DNA of 64,000 bases, taken from assembly GCA_910578935.1 (NCBI GenBank), contig CAJTSM010000011.1, forward strand, positions 14,720 to 78,719, written 5' to 3'. Below the pieces are notes generated by a model that saw only the letters and a list, made by a program, of their open reading frames with translations, was not told the DNA's origin and ran no database searches. The position numbers and the translations under genes were made by a program. Each line of letters begins with the position of its first letter. Position 1 is the stretch's first letter. The stretch is from an uncultured Oscillibacter sp. GTDB taxonomy: Bacteria; Bacillota; Clostridia; Oscillospirales; Oscillospiraceae. Shown in pieces: positions 24,146 to 33,186 of this stretch.

Positions 24146-25195
24146 TTGATCTCAGTCATTATCCCCATCTATAATGCAGAGCCGTATCTGAGCCGGTGCA
24201 TTGACTCGGTTCTGTGCTCCGACTATACGGACTTTGAGCTGATTCTGGTGGATGATGGCTCCACCGACGGCTGCCTCCGCATCTGTCAGGCGTACGCCGA
24301 GCGGGATCCCCGGATCACCGTCCTCTCCCAGAAGAACCAAGGCGTCTCCGCCGCCCGAAACCGGGGGCTGGAACTCTGCCGGGGGGAGTGGGTCGTGTTT
24401 GTGGATGCGGACGATCGCATCTCTCCAGACCATCTGTCTCTGGTGGCCGGGACGGAGGATGCGGACCTGCTGCTGTTTGACTTCGCCGAAGATCCAGAGG
24501 AGCTGACCGTCGGCCCCCGATCCGGCAAGGTTTTCCGTTACGGGTCATTGGACATATCGGGTCTGGTGGAGCGTGTTCTGACGCCCCGGCAGCTGAGGAA
24601 AGACGGACAGGTGAACTTCCGCTCCTCCAACGCAAAGGCGTTCAAAAAAGAAATCATCGACCGCTGTGGTCTCCGCTTCGACCCTGACATTTCCTATGGG
24701 GAGGATAAGCTCTTCAATCTTAACTACATCTTCCGGATAGAACGCTTCGCATATCTCCCCGTACCTGTTTATTTTTATGAAACGCATCCCGGCTCTCTAA
24801 CGCATACCCTCCGCCCCGACGCATTGAATGAACTGATTACGTTGATGGAAAAGCTCCAGACGGTTTTGGAGCAGTACAGCCCATCCACAGCCACAGCACA
24901 ATTTTACAATCATTGGGTATTGGATCATATCTGCTTTGCGCTGACCGACTTGATCTTCAGCTCCCCCCTTCCAAAGACTCCAAGGGAGCAGTACGCCATA
25001 TGTGCCTACCTCCGAAAAAAGACAATTCTCTATCCGGCATTGAAGCAAAACCTTCGTCTGGGTCCGCTGGAACGGCGGATTTTCCTGTTTTTCTTCAGCT
25101 TGGGATGGTATCGAGCTGTGCGTACGCTCCATTTCACAGCCCGTCTCCGCCAAAAACTCCGGGAATACGGGAGAATCGCTGTGGGAAACGAATAA
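24146..25195 (+). CDS. GT2 family glycosyltransferase (first of a tandem pair)
   Basis: A 349-residue GT2 enzyme starting MISVIIPIYNAEPYLSRC, with LVDDGSTDG and the metal site DADD in EWVVFVDADDRISPDHL near residue 93. The start is TTG 24146 after GTGAGG. It is divergent from the DUF1919 gene and lies 14 bases upstream of a close paralogue on the same strand. The first 95 residues of the two are much more alike than the C-terminal halves, so donor chemistry may be shared and acceptors different. Confidence 0.9.
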   Translation: MISVIIPIYNAEPYLSRCIDSVLCSDYTDFELILVDDGSTDGCLRICQAYAERDPRITVLSQKNQGVSAARNRGLELCRGEWVVFVDADDRISPDHLSLVAGTEDADLLLFDFAEDPEELTVGPRSGKVFRYGSLDISGLVERVLTPRQLRKDGQVNFRSSNAKAFKKEIIDRCGLRFDPDISYGEDKLFNLNYIFRIERFAYLPVPVYFYETHPGSLTHTLRPDALNELITLMEKLQTVLEQYSPSTATAQFYNHWVLDHICFALTDLIFSSPLPKTPREQYAICAYLRKKTILYPALKQNLRLGPLERRIFLFFFSLGWYRAVRTLHFTARLRQKLREYGRIAVGNE

Positions 25196-25209
25196 AGGAG
25201 GCGTATAAT

Positions 25210-26241
25210 ATGATTTCGGTCATCATCCCGGTTTATAATCTGGAACGGTATTTATACCGCTGTATTGATTCCGTCCTGCGCTCTACTTATACGGACTTTG
25301 AGCTGATTCTCGTTGACGACGGCTCCACCGATGCCAGCCCCCAAATTTGTGAAGATTATACCGAACGGGACAGCCGTGTCCGGCTGCTACGTCAGGAGAA
25401 CCAGGGCGTCTCCGCCGCCCGGAATCGGGGACTAGACGTCTGCCAGGGGGAGTGGGTCGTGTTTGTGGACGGGGACGACAGCATAGCCCCGGAGTTTCTG
25501 GCGCTGATCGATCAAGAGAGCCGTCATGGCCCGGATTTGATGTTATTTGAGTGCGTTTTGACAGAAAAAAGCCTGGTTCCCAGAAATCAGAAGGAGTCTA
25601 TTCGCTATGGCAAAGAGGATATGCTTACCCTGGTCCAGAGCACACTGACACTCCGGCAGCTCCAGGAACAGGGAAATGTGGATTTTCTCTCTGTTTGGGC
25701 AAGGGCCATAAATAGGGCATCCATTGAAAAATATAACCTGCGCTTTTCCAAGGACCTGTTCTGCGGTGAGGATGCCTTTTTCAATATCGAATACCTCCTC
25801 CGGGCGGAAAGCTGTACCTATATTCCCCAGGCGGTTTACATCTACAATATCCACCAGGACTCCTCTTCTCGCCGATTCAACCCCAGGCTTCCGGACAACC
25901 ATCAGCTGCTGCTGCGCAAAGTGAAGCAGGCCCTGGAGGAGCACGGAGCCCTCCCCGCCTTGGCGCTGCCGTACCACACCTACGCACTGAACCTGCTCAC
26001 CTCACTCCTGTTCCGGTGTGTGTTCAGCCCTTGGAATCCGGCGCCCTTCCGGGAGAAGCGAGAGATGTGCCGGCGGCTCCGGAGCAATGAGATCTTCCGG
26101 CAGGCGATGCGGCACAATCGGCAGTGCAGCACATGGAACCAATGGGGCTTCCTAGTTCTCTTCCGCCTGAGATGCTACCGGAGTTTGAGCCTTATCTGCC
26201 GTATTCTCCACCTTGTCTGGGGAAAAAGGGGCATCTGCTGA
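25210..26241 (+). CDS. GT2 family glycosyltransferase (second of a tandem pair)
   Basis: A 343-residue GT2 enzyme, MISVIIPVYNLERYLYRC at the start, LVDDGSTDA and DGDD in EWVVFVDGDDSIAPEFL. The ATG at 25210 follows AAAGGAGG; the frame is open upstream through the end of the first GT2 gene but that is not coding. Runs such as TACGGACTTTGAGCTGATTC occur in both copies, pointing to tandem duplication followed by divergence of the C-terminal half. Confidence 0.9.
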   Translation: MISVIIPVYNLERYLYRCIDSVLRSTYTDFELILVDDGSTDASPQICEDYTERDSRVRLLRQENQGVSAARNRGLDVCQGEWVVFVDGDDSIAPEFLALIDQESRHGPDLMLFECVLTEKSLVPRNQKESIRYGKEDMLTLVQSTLTLRQLQEQGNVDFLSVWARAINRASIEKYNLRFSKDLFCGEDAFFNIEYLLRAESCTYIPQAVYIYNIHQDSSSRRFNPRLPDNHQLLLRKVKQALEEHGALPALALPYHTYALNLLTSLLFRCVFSPWNPAPFREKREMCRRLRSNEIFRQAMRHNRQCSTWNQWGFLVLFRLRCYRSLSLICRILHLVWGKRGIC

Positions 26242-26248
26242 CCGCCTG

Positions 26249-26705
26249 TTACTTGATGCCATTGAAAAAGCTCACATAGTCAAAGTCGTCCAGATACCGC
26301 CTCATCAACAGCCCGGGCTTGAAATCTGTCAGGATGCCTACCTGCCCGCAATTCTCAAATTCCTTGATATAAACGGCGGAGGATATCTCCAGGTAGGATC
26401 CGTGGGTAAAATTTACTTTATAGGGACAGGGCAACCTGTCAAAATGCATCGGTGTTTCGTAATCACAGCTGTCCCTGTCTGTGGCAATCAGAACCAGACG
26501 GGTCCAGTTGATCTTTCGCTTTCTCTACTCCCACCTGGCGGCCACCTCCGCAAAGGAGGCGTAGTGAAAGAAATTTACCCGCACATCTCCCAGCAGGGCG
26601 GCGGGATATCCGCCGGGGTTCTCCAGCTCCACCAGAGACAAATCCATGTACCGCCGGGGATTTTCCGCCAGCCTGATGAAATCCCGGATGGGGGCATCGG
26701 CCCTT
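26249..26705 (-). pseudogene. DUF1919 gene remnant
   Basis: A single minus-strand frame reads DAPIRDFIRLAENPRRYMDL, VRVNFFHYASFAEVAARW, an in-frame TAG near 26530, then INWTRLVLIATDRDSC and RRYLDDFDYVSFFNGIK at the end. It aligns with residues from about 55 to the end of the DUF1919 protein at 23370-24005. The N-terminal third is missing and abuts the FrhB-like remnant. The nonsense codon confirms decay. Confidence 0.75.
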
Positions 26706-27305
26706 TCAGCCGGGGCTGGAGAGCCGCCTCCTCACAGGAAAACCAGTCAACGGCGTTCTGTACCTTAGACCAGATTTCTTGGGTCCTGTCCGTGTGGAGA
26801 ATCACCAGGGGGATCCCCATGCCGTCATCCGTCTCCGTGGGGATTCGCTCAACGCCCCAGAGGCCCCCCAGGGTGATGTCGCTCTCCCGGTCCGGCCCGT
26901 CAAAGTGGCAAGCATGGCAGAAGGGGCGAAGAGTAAGGTTGGCGAAGTACAGCCAGCAGTAGAAATCCTGGCCCAGGTCCTCCGCATACTCCCTGCCCCC
27001 GGCAGTACACGCCGTCCGTCCGGCTCTGGACATATTTTGTCCGCCGCAGGGCCTCCAGCTCCGCTGTGCTCCACGTCTCTCGGTGCACCACCTCCATGTT
27101 TTCGTCAAAGGCTGCACCGAACACTGCGCCCCGCCGCTCCAGCACGTACGCCGCCAGCACGGGAAACACCCCGCCAGAGGAGCTACCCAGACGGGCAGCT
27201 CCTCTCTGGCCCGTGAGCCGAGAAAGACCCGCCCACCGTCTCCGGTGGGACGCCCTCGCAACGGACAGACCGCCTCACGCCGGCCGCAGCACGACGCTTT
27301 TTCCG
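26706..27305 (-). pseudogene. FrhB-like (coenzyme F420 hydrogenase beta-type) iron-sulfur protein remnant
   Basis: Two frames hold pieces of the family that accompanies polysaccharide pyruvyl transferases: RLGSSSGGVFPVLAAYVL with GAVFGAAFDENMEVVH and RRTKYVQS in one, and RPFCHACHFDGPDRESDITL with GGLWGVERIP in another. The N-terminal 4Fe-4S ferredoxin part and a central block are lost, and the C terminus fuses into the DUF1919 remnant near 26706. In intact loci this enzyme is encoded next to the pyruvyl transferase, as here. Confidence 0.75.
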
Positions 27306-27307
27306 TC

Positions 27308-28474
27308 TCATTCCGTCCTCCCCCCAATGCTGTCCAGCAGAAACGCCCCGGACCTCCGGACCTCCGCTGCTGTTCTCTCCCGAACTGCGTCCCAGTCCAC
27401 GGGAGCGTCGATGTCCCCGCCGGTCCGGAACAGCCGGTCCTCCAGGCCGTGCAGCCGCAGGATATTGTCAATTCTGGCGTTGAATTTGCTGTGGGCAAAC
27501 ACCAAGAATTGTTTCCGATAGAGGATGCTGAAGGCCGTCCCGTGGAAAGAGTTGGTCACCACATAGGCCGCACCGTGGAGATAGCCCAAAAACTCCGCCG
27601 GCCCGGCAGTATCCAATTCTGCATGAGAGCCGATCCGCATCTCTTCCAGCACCGCTACTCGCAGTCCTGTTCTCCGAGACAGCGCACGCACATAGGCAGT
27701 CATATGGGCGTTTCGCTCCGTGGCGTAGGTCAGGATATAACCCGACCGGGTGGAAAGACGCTCCACCTCCCGCCAGGCGCTCTCCCCCAGCAGAAACACC
27801 GGATCCAAAACCGCCGTGACCTTTCCGGAATAAAAGCGCCTCACGTAGGGTACGGCCTCCGCCTCCCGGAGAGAGAGGGTGTCCACATGTTGAACCAGCC
27901 GGGCAAATTCCCGGTCGTACTGAGGCGAGAGAGAGGCACCGCCCAGGCTGGCGGCGTAAGCGACAACCCGCTCCTTCCGGCCGCTTTGGAAATCACCAAA
28001 GTAGACTCCTCGCAGGCCACAGGTGATATTCGGATTCCAGATTTGATCGCTGCCTACGATATAGGTTCTATATGGGAGTTTTCTCAGGCCGGCGATGAAG
28101 CGAATCCTGGGCTGCCGGACATCAATCAGGTACTCCCGGCGAAAGCGGGCCATGTTCCTCCGCCGGGCGGCATACTCCCGGCAGATAAGCAGGCGCCAGA
28201 TCAATTTTAGGGGCGCATCCAACAAACGGGACACACCCTCCCTCAGGCTTGACGCTGACCAGTAGGGCAGCCACCAGTACCTGCCCGTCATGAAAAATGG
28301 GTCATAGCGGACGATATCTGCTTGAACCCCGTGCTCCCGCAAAAAGCGCTTGAGTCCATAGGCCTGGAGCATTGCGCCGAAATTGTCCGCGCAGTGGAAG
28401 GTGATAATACCGACCTTTCCCTCGTGTTCTGCGGTTTGTGTGTCCACCGGACGCCGCTTTGGTATGTCAAACAT
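27308..28474 (-). CDS. Polysaccharide pyruvyl transferase family protein
   Basis: Enzymes of this family (CsaB/WcaK-like) add pyruvate ketals to glycan residues. The 388-residue protein has the typical start VGIITFHCADNFGAMLQAYG, a central YIVGSDQIWNPNITCG near residue 115 and a C-terminal GAAYVVTNSFHGTAFSILY with the NSFHG motif near 315. It appears intact. Start ATG 28474 follows GGCAGGTG; a TTG nine bases upstream is an alternative. Its usual FrhB partner downstream is destroyed, so activity may be uncoupled. Confidence 0.88.
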   Translation of the reverse strand: MFDIPKRRPVDTQTAEHEGKVGIITFHCADNFGAMLQAYGLKRFLREHGVQADIVRYDPFFMTGRYWWLPYWSASSLREGVSRLLDAPLKLIWRLLICREYAARRRNMARFRREYLIDVRQPRIRFIAGLRKLPYRTYIVGSDQIWNPNITCGLRGVYFGDFQSGRKERVVAYAASLGGASLSPQYDREFARLVQHVDTLSLREAEAVPYVRRFYSGKVTAVLDPVFLLGESAWREVERLSTRSGYILTYATERNAHMTAYVRALSRRTGLRVAVLEEMRIGSHAELDTAGPAEFLGYLHGAAYVVTNSFHGTAFSILYRKQFLVFAHSKFNARIDNILRLHGLEDRLFRTGGDIDAPVDWDAVRERTAAEVRRSGAFLLDSIGGRTE

Positions 28475-28593
28475 TTGCAACACCTGCCATTTCTGAGAAA
28501 AATTTTAGACATCATCTCATAGATTCTCTCATGCGGCGCAACGATGTAGATCCACCCCTCCGTTTTTCAATCCTCCTCCACAGGTCCGAACCG

Positions 28594-29877
28594 TCATCCG
28601 CTTCTTAGCTGCCCCAGCCGTACCAAACCATCTGCGCCCCGGTTGGCAAACCGGATGACTCGGCCGTCCTCTCTTCCTCTGAGTGTCAAGGAGAGCCAGA
28701 TTGGCCGCTCACTCTCAGACGGCAGAGGAACTGACAGCCTGATCGTCCGTCCGCTGTGCCATGTGCACACATTCGCCTCCAGGCGGAACTCCCTCTGGCC
28801 TCCATCCTCCTGCTCCGTCACTAAAAAGCATTCCGTTTCCCTGCACACGCCGGAAAACCCCTGATTTTCGATCACAACCATCAGCTTCCGCCCAACTCTT
28901 TTCGCATCTCGTATTACAAAGCGGGGACCCAGATGGCGTCCGATGTAGTCATATCCACTGATTCCCTGCCAGCAGCCTGGTGCATCCACGGTCTCCCATC
29001 TCCAGAAATCCAACTGTTTTTTGTCGTAGGCACTGTTCAGGTAACAGGCGTGGATTTTTGCCAGCTCCGCCGCCGCCCGCATATAGCCCACCGGCGCAGG
29101 AGCTGCCACCGCCTCGCCTCCCACCGGCCTTCCGACCATCGTCCGATACTGCCACTCCACCTCTTGGTTCTTTCCCCGGCGTCCCGCCTCGTCGGCTTTC
29201 CTCCCGCCGCACATGCCATAAGTGCCCAAATCCGTATCAGAACCGAATAACCCGTCATTGAATAGAGTTAATCTCCCCTCCAGCCCCGGTTCTCCCGCAA
29301 GACGCACTATTGCGTTGCGCCATTGTGCGGGCGTTCTCACCGCCAGAAAGCAGCTTCCTCCTGAGGCGCGATACAAGGACAGTACCAGCCGTGCCACTGC
29401 GGGTTCTGACAAATATCTGGAGCCGTGCATCTCCCCCCAGTTTCCCACAAAAATTCCCTGGAGGGTCAGGATATCGGAGGCATAAGTGCGAATCAACAAT
29501 CCCAGCTGCTCCATATGCCTGTGAATCAAATCCTCGGACTCCGGCTCGTGCAGAAGCCCCTTTCCCTCCAGGTCATACGCCACCCGGAGAATAATCTGCT
29601 TTCCGGAGGTGCGAAAACACGCCAGAATCTGCTCCATATGCCGTAATATCACAACTGATAGTTCTCTATCCCGGAAAAAACCGATATGGAACTGTACCAA
29701 CGCCAATCTCTCTCCACTGTTCTCTTCCAGGCTTCTGGCCAGCAACCGAAAGTCCAGCGCCGGAAACACGGCTCCAGAGACCTCCTTGAATACAAACGGA
29801 TAGATACGATACCATCCGCAGTCCGGGTTTCCCAGTGCCTCCCCACTCTCCACGTAATCCGCTTTACAAAATATCAT
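28594..29877 (-). CDS. DUF4874/DUF4832 family protein
   Basis: The protein of about 427 residues resembles the DUF4874 (N-terminal) plus DUF4832 (C-terminal) pair: NPDCGWYRIYPFVF near residue 20, GIFVGNWGEMHGSRY near 160, and a C-terminal beta-rich part after residue 300. The TIM-barrel-like N-terminal half suggests a glycoside hydrolase-type enzyme, but no catalytic assignment is possible. ATG 29877 follows GAGGGAGTACAGG; a TTG at 29925 also has a good site (GGAGGGTGAGAC). It is the last gene of the long Pel-led run. No signal peptide is evident with either start. Confidence 0.75.
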   Translation of the reverse strand: MIFCKADYVESGEALGNPDCGWYRIYPFVFKEVSGAVFPALDFRLLARSLEENSGERLALVQFHIGFFRDRELSVVILRHMEQILACFRTSGKQIILRVAYDLEGKGLLHEPESEDLIHRHMEQLGLLIRTYASDILTLQGIFVGNWGEMHGSRYLSEPAVARLVLSLYRASGGSCFLAVRTPAQWRNAIVRLAGEPGLEGRLTLFNDGLFGSDTDLGTYGMCGGRKADEAGRRGKNQEVEWQYRTMVGRPVGGEAVAAPAPVGYMRAAAELAKIHACYLNSAYDKKQLDFWRWETVDAPGCWQGISGYDYIGRHLGPRFVIRDAKRVGRKLMVVIENQGFSGVCRETECFLVTEQEDGGQREFRLEANVCTWHSGRTIRLSVPLPSESERPIWLSLTLRGREDGRVIRFANRGADGLVRLGQLRSG

Positions 29878-30658
29878 CCTGTACTCCCTCAGGCCGGGAA
29901 TATACCCTGCCTGATTGCTTTTCAAGTCTCACCCTCCAGATCACCGCCGGGATCTCAAAAAACATTCTGAACATATACCAAAACGGCTGAATCCCCCTGT
30001 GCATACTGCGCCCCTCTTTTCTGGCGTGCATAACCGCCGGGATCTCAGCTATGCGAAATCCCAGGAGAAGCATTTGTATTACCATATTCGCATCCGGATA
30101 TCTGTCATCAAAGTGTCCCCGCTCCCCATAATAGGCAAAGGCTCTTTTGTTCAGGCCCTGCAGTCCGGTAGTGGGGTCTGAGACTCTCTGTTTTGTTATA
30201 ATACGGATCAGGAAGCGAAACCACCGAAACGCCACCCGCTTCAAAAAGATCACCGGGAACTCCGCACTCCCCTCCATAAAACGGGAGGCCAGCACAAGAT
30301 CAGGGTATTCCCCATCGACTCCCCTCTCTCGCATCCGTTGATAGATTGGCCGAATATTGCAGACGTCATGCTGTCCGTCGCCGTCCAGCTGAATCACATA
30401 GCGGTATCCGTTCCTTGCCGCATATCGGTATCCAAGCTGTAAGGAGGTTCCATAGCCCAGCCGTTCCATATTCGTCAGCATCTGGAATGGCCACTTCCGA
30501 ATCACCTGGGCCGAGCTGTCCTCCGAGGCGTCATTGATCACCAGAATATCCGCTATATCCTGGATCCGCTGGAGCGTCATCTGTTCCAGAACACCTCCGA
30601 TGTTCTTCTCCTCATTGTGCACGGGGATCAACACCAGCAGTTCCTTTCTCTCCCTCAT
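29864..30658 (-). CDS. GT2 family glycosyltransferase, dolichol-phosphate-mannose-synthase-like
   Basis: A 264-residue enzyme with LVLIPVHNEEKNIGGVLEQM, VINDASEDSS and the metal site DGDGQH near residue 90, as in polyprenyl-phosphate glycosyltransferases. SDPTTGLQGLNKRAF near 170 is the conserved acceptor-side block. It probably charges a polyprenyl phosphate with a sugar used outside the membrane, perhaps by the 734-residue membrane protein two genes upstream. The ATG at 30658 overlaps the preceding TGA. Confidence 0.9.
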   Translation of the reverse strand: MRERKELLVLIPVHNEEKNIGGVLEQMTLQRIQDIADILVINDASEDSSAQVIRKWPFQMLTNMERLGYGTSLQLGYRYAARNGYRYVIQLDGDGQHDVCNIRPIYQRMRERGVDGEYPDLVLASRFMEGSAEFPVIFLKRVAFRWFRFLIRIITKQRVSDPTTGLQGLNKRAFAYYGERGHFDDRYPDANMVIQMLLLGFRIAEIPAVMHARKEGRSMHRGIQPFWYMFRMFFEIPAVIWRVRLEKQSGRVYSRPEGVQDDIL

Positions 30659-32181
30659 ACTCCGTCCTCTCCATCCCACAGTGCTTCCCAGGATTCCCCG
30701 CAGAAGCCGGCGTCCATCTTTTGAGAACTCGCCCGGATCCCCAATTCCCTCCGCAGAGTCCTGTCCCGTACCAGTCGTGCGATACAGTCCGCCAGCGCCA
30801 ACGGGTCAAAGGGGCACAGCAGGCCGTTTTGGCCGTTTTCAATCTCTTCCCGGTTGCCACTGCAGTCTGAGACAATCACGGCGCAACCCGAAGCCAAGGC
30901 CTCCTGAAGCGCAATGCTCCTGCCTTCAAAGCGAGTCGCATGGACATAGATATCAGTCCGGGCGTAATAGGGAAAGGGATTTTCCACCGCTCCCAGCAGG
31001 ACAAAATCCTCTTCAAGCCCCAGCATCGCCCGCTTTCGCTCCAGAAATTTTCGCTCCTCACCCTCGCCCAGCACATACCACCGGACGGAAATGCCCCGCT
31101 TTTTCAGCAGATTCAGCGCCTCCAGCGCCATGTCGTATCCCTTTTGATAGGTAAGACGTCCTACTGTCAGCAGGCGTATTCCCAAATAGCCATCTGAAAA
31201 TCCCGTTCCCATCCTGGCAAGCTCCTGAATGCCGGTCAAATCCACCATATTGGGAAACGCCCTGGTTCGGGAGGCATACTTCGGGTAAAGCGTCTCAAAA
31301 TTCCGCTTGACCTCTTCCGAAACAGCAAAAATTGCTGAAAATGCCTCCCAACAGTTCCGATCCATCTCCCGGGTATAACCCGCACGCTCCAAATCCACAT
31401 GAATCAGCGCCGCCTTTCTGTCCGCCTTTACATAATCTGCTACATAATAGGCGGCACCGCCCTCCATCCAGGCCACCGCTATGTCAAACCCCACAGGAAA
31501 GCGCTGAGCGCCCTCGGCCATGACCCGCCAGAACAGCTTGTCCGGCTGGAACCGCCCTTTTTTGTGCATGGCCGCTAACGTGCGGACAACATACCAGAGC
31601 TTATGACACAGGCCTCTGTTTCTCACGAAGGCCCTGAGAACACCGCCAGCCATCCGCCAACGCCCCCGCTCGGACAAAACAGACATCGTACTGGGGTGGG
31701 GGTTCAACACGGTTACATTGCCGGGAAGCTGACTGAACAGCTCTCCTTGCCCAATCACCGCATAGAGAAACACCTCGTAGGAGGCGTCGTGGAAGCTTCG
31801 CAAAACCTGCATCAAAAGGGTCTCCGCACCGGCCCTTCCCAGGGTATTCACCACAAGCAGCAGGCTCTTTTTGCCATCCCGCCGCAGCGACTGTTCCATC
31901 TCCCTCTCTCGCCTTTGTTCCAACCAGGATGCCCGCTTCACACTGCCTCCGAGTCCAAGACAGATCAGGAATATTCCGCAAATCAGGAGCACTCCCATTG
32001 ACTCAGTCTCAAGATCGATCCAAAAACGTCTCACTGGCGGCAGGGTTTCCAGGAGGAGGAACAACAACCCCGCTCCGCTCCACAGGGCACAGAGATCCGG
32101 ATTCAGCTTACCGCCTGCCCGAAGCCAGACGCTGAGCAATATCAGACCCATTCCGATTACCGGCATCACTGCAAGCATCAT
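30655..32181 (-). CDS. DUF2304-like membrane domain fused to a GT4 glycosyltransferase
   Basis: The 508-residue protein begins with three hydrophobic segments (about 3-20, 32-46, 60-78), including LRAGGKLNPDLCALWSGAGL, the pattern of small DUF2304 proteins normally encoded as separate genes beside GT2 enzymes. A GT4 domain follows from about residue 105: VVNTLGRAGAETLLMQVL, TVGRLTYQKGYDMALEAL near 335 and the E-x7-E type ATRFEGRSIALQEALASG near 425. The fusion would anchor the glycosyltransferase to the membrane. It follows a GT2 gene by 36 bases and overlaps the next GT2 gene by four. Confidence 0.85.
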   Translation of the reverse strand: MMLAVMPVIGMGLILLSVWLRAGGKLNPDLCALWSGAGLLFLLLETLPPVRRFWIDLETESMGVLLICGIFLICLGLGGSVKRASWLEQRREREMEQSLRRDGKKSLLLVVNTLGRAGAETLLMQVLRSFHDASYEVFLYAVIGQGELFSQLPGNVTVLNPHPSTMSVLSERGRWRMAGGVLRAFVRNRGLCHKLWYVVRTLAAMHKKGRFQPDKLFWRVMAEGAQRFPVGFDIAVAWMEGGAAYYVADYVKADRKAALIHVDLERAGYTREMDRNCWEAFSAIFAVSEEVKRNFETLYPKYASRTRAFPNMVDLTGIQELARMGTGFSDGYLGIRLLTVGRLTYQKGYDMALEALNLLKKRGISVRWYVLGEGEERKFLERKRAMLGLEEDFVLLGAVENPFPYYARTDIYVHATRFEGRSIALQEALASGCAVIVSDCSGNREEIENGQNGLLCPFDPLALADCIARLVRDRTLRRELGIRASSQKMDAGFCGESWEALWDGEDGV

Positions 32182-32217
32182 ACGCCCCGCTTCCTTTTTC
32201 GCCGCCCTGTACGCTAC

Positions 32218-33186
32218 TCAGTCTCCGCACCACAGCGTCTTCACTGCTTGGCAACGCCTTTCCGCACTCCGCACCAAATCCAGCCGCCTCCGCAGCTTCC
32301 ACCACAGCAGCCGTCTCTCTGACGCACGATCCCGAATCCCGCAGATGGCGGCGATTTCATCCACCAGTTGCTCAAACGCCTTGCACCGCCGGATCCGCTC
32401 TTCCTCCGTCAAATTCCTCCTGGAGCTGCTTCCCTCCCGTACGGCCACCTCATAGAGCTCCTGCCGGATGGTGGGACACGGATAGCGGTACAAAAACGGG
32501 AGTAGCATCTGAAAATTCTGGCCAACGTCGTACTCCGGAATTCTTCTGTCCGGATAGATCTCAAAAAAGGGCCGGGTTTTTAGCATATAGCAGCCACAGC
32601 AAACAAAGGTCTTCGCCTCCAGCACATCCCAGAACAGCAGCTCCTTTGTCAAATCCCCCTGTTGCTCCTCCCGCTGAAGAGGCAGTCCGGTTTTGTCGTC
32701 AAAATAAGAGGAAAGGGATCTTACGCAGTCGTAAGAGGGATTTTCTAACAAGAACCGCACCCGCAGCTGTATAGACTCCGGAGTCAGTCTGTCGTCTCCG
32801 TCCGGCCAGATCAGATACGTCCCCCGCACAAGGGGCAGTCCCCGACTCAGCGCTGCAGAGGCGTTTTTGTGAGGTGCTCGTACAATCTCGTACCGCCAGC
32901 TCCTCCGGGCGAACGCCTCCCTATATCGCTCTGCAGCCAATACAGTGCCATCCTCGGATCCGTCATCCACCAGGATCATTTCCACATGGGGGTATGTCTG
33001 ATCCAATACTGACTGTAACAGTCTGGACACGTATCTCTCCCCATTGAACACTGGTGTGATCACGGACACCAGTCCCCGCTTTTCCGCTCCCTCCAAAATC
33101 TGTTCACGCCTCCCGCTCCACTGCCAGATTGCAAAAATTTCCCGAATCCTGTTCAAAATAGAAACAGATGAAATTTTCATCTTCAT
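32218..33186 (-). CDS. GT2 family glycosyltransferase
   Basis: A 322-residue enzyme with VSVITPVFNGERYVSRLLQS, LVDDGSEDGT and metal site DGDD in YLIWPDGDDRLTPESI near residue 130. The first 39 residues form a basic amphipathic extension. The ATG at 33186 overlaps the preceding membrane-protein gene by 83 bases, an unusually long overlap; a later start would lose part of the GT core, so the overlap seems real. The C-terminal 60 residues are rich in arginine and probably lie on the membrane. Confidence 0.87.
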   Translation of the reverse strand: MKMKISSVSILNRIREIFAIWQWSGRREQILEGAEKRGLVSVITPVFNGERYVSRLLQSVLDQTYPHVEMILVDDGSEDGTVLAAERYREAFARRSWRYEIVRAPHKNASAALSRGLPLVRGTYLIWPDGDDRLTPESIQLRVRFLLENPSYDCVRSLSSYFDDKTGLPLQREEQQGDLTKELLFWDVLEAKTFVCCGCYMLKTRPFFEIYPDRRIPEYDVGQNFQMLLPFLYRYPCPTIRQELYEVAVREGSSSRRNLTEEERIRRCKAFEQLVDEIAAICGIRDRASERRLLWWKLRRRLDLVRSAERRCQAVKTLWCGD

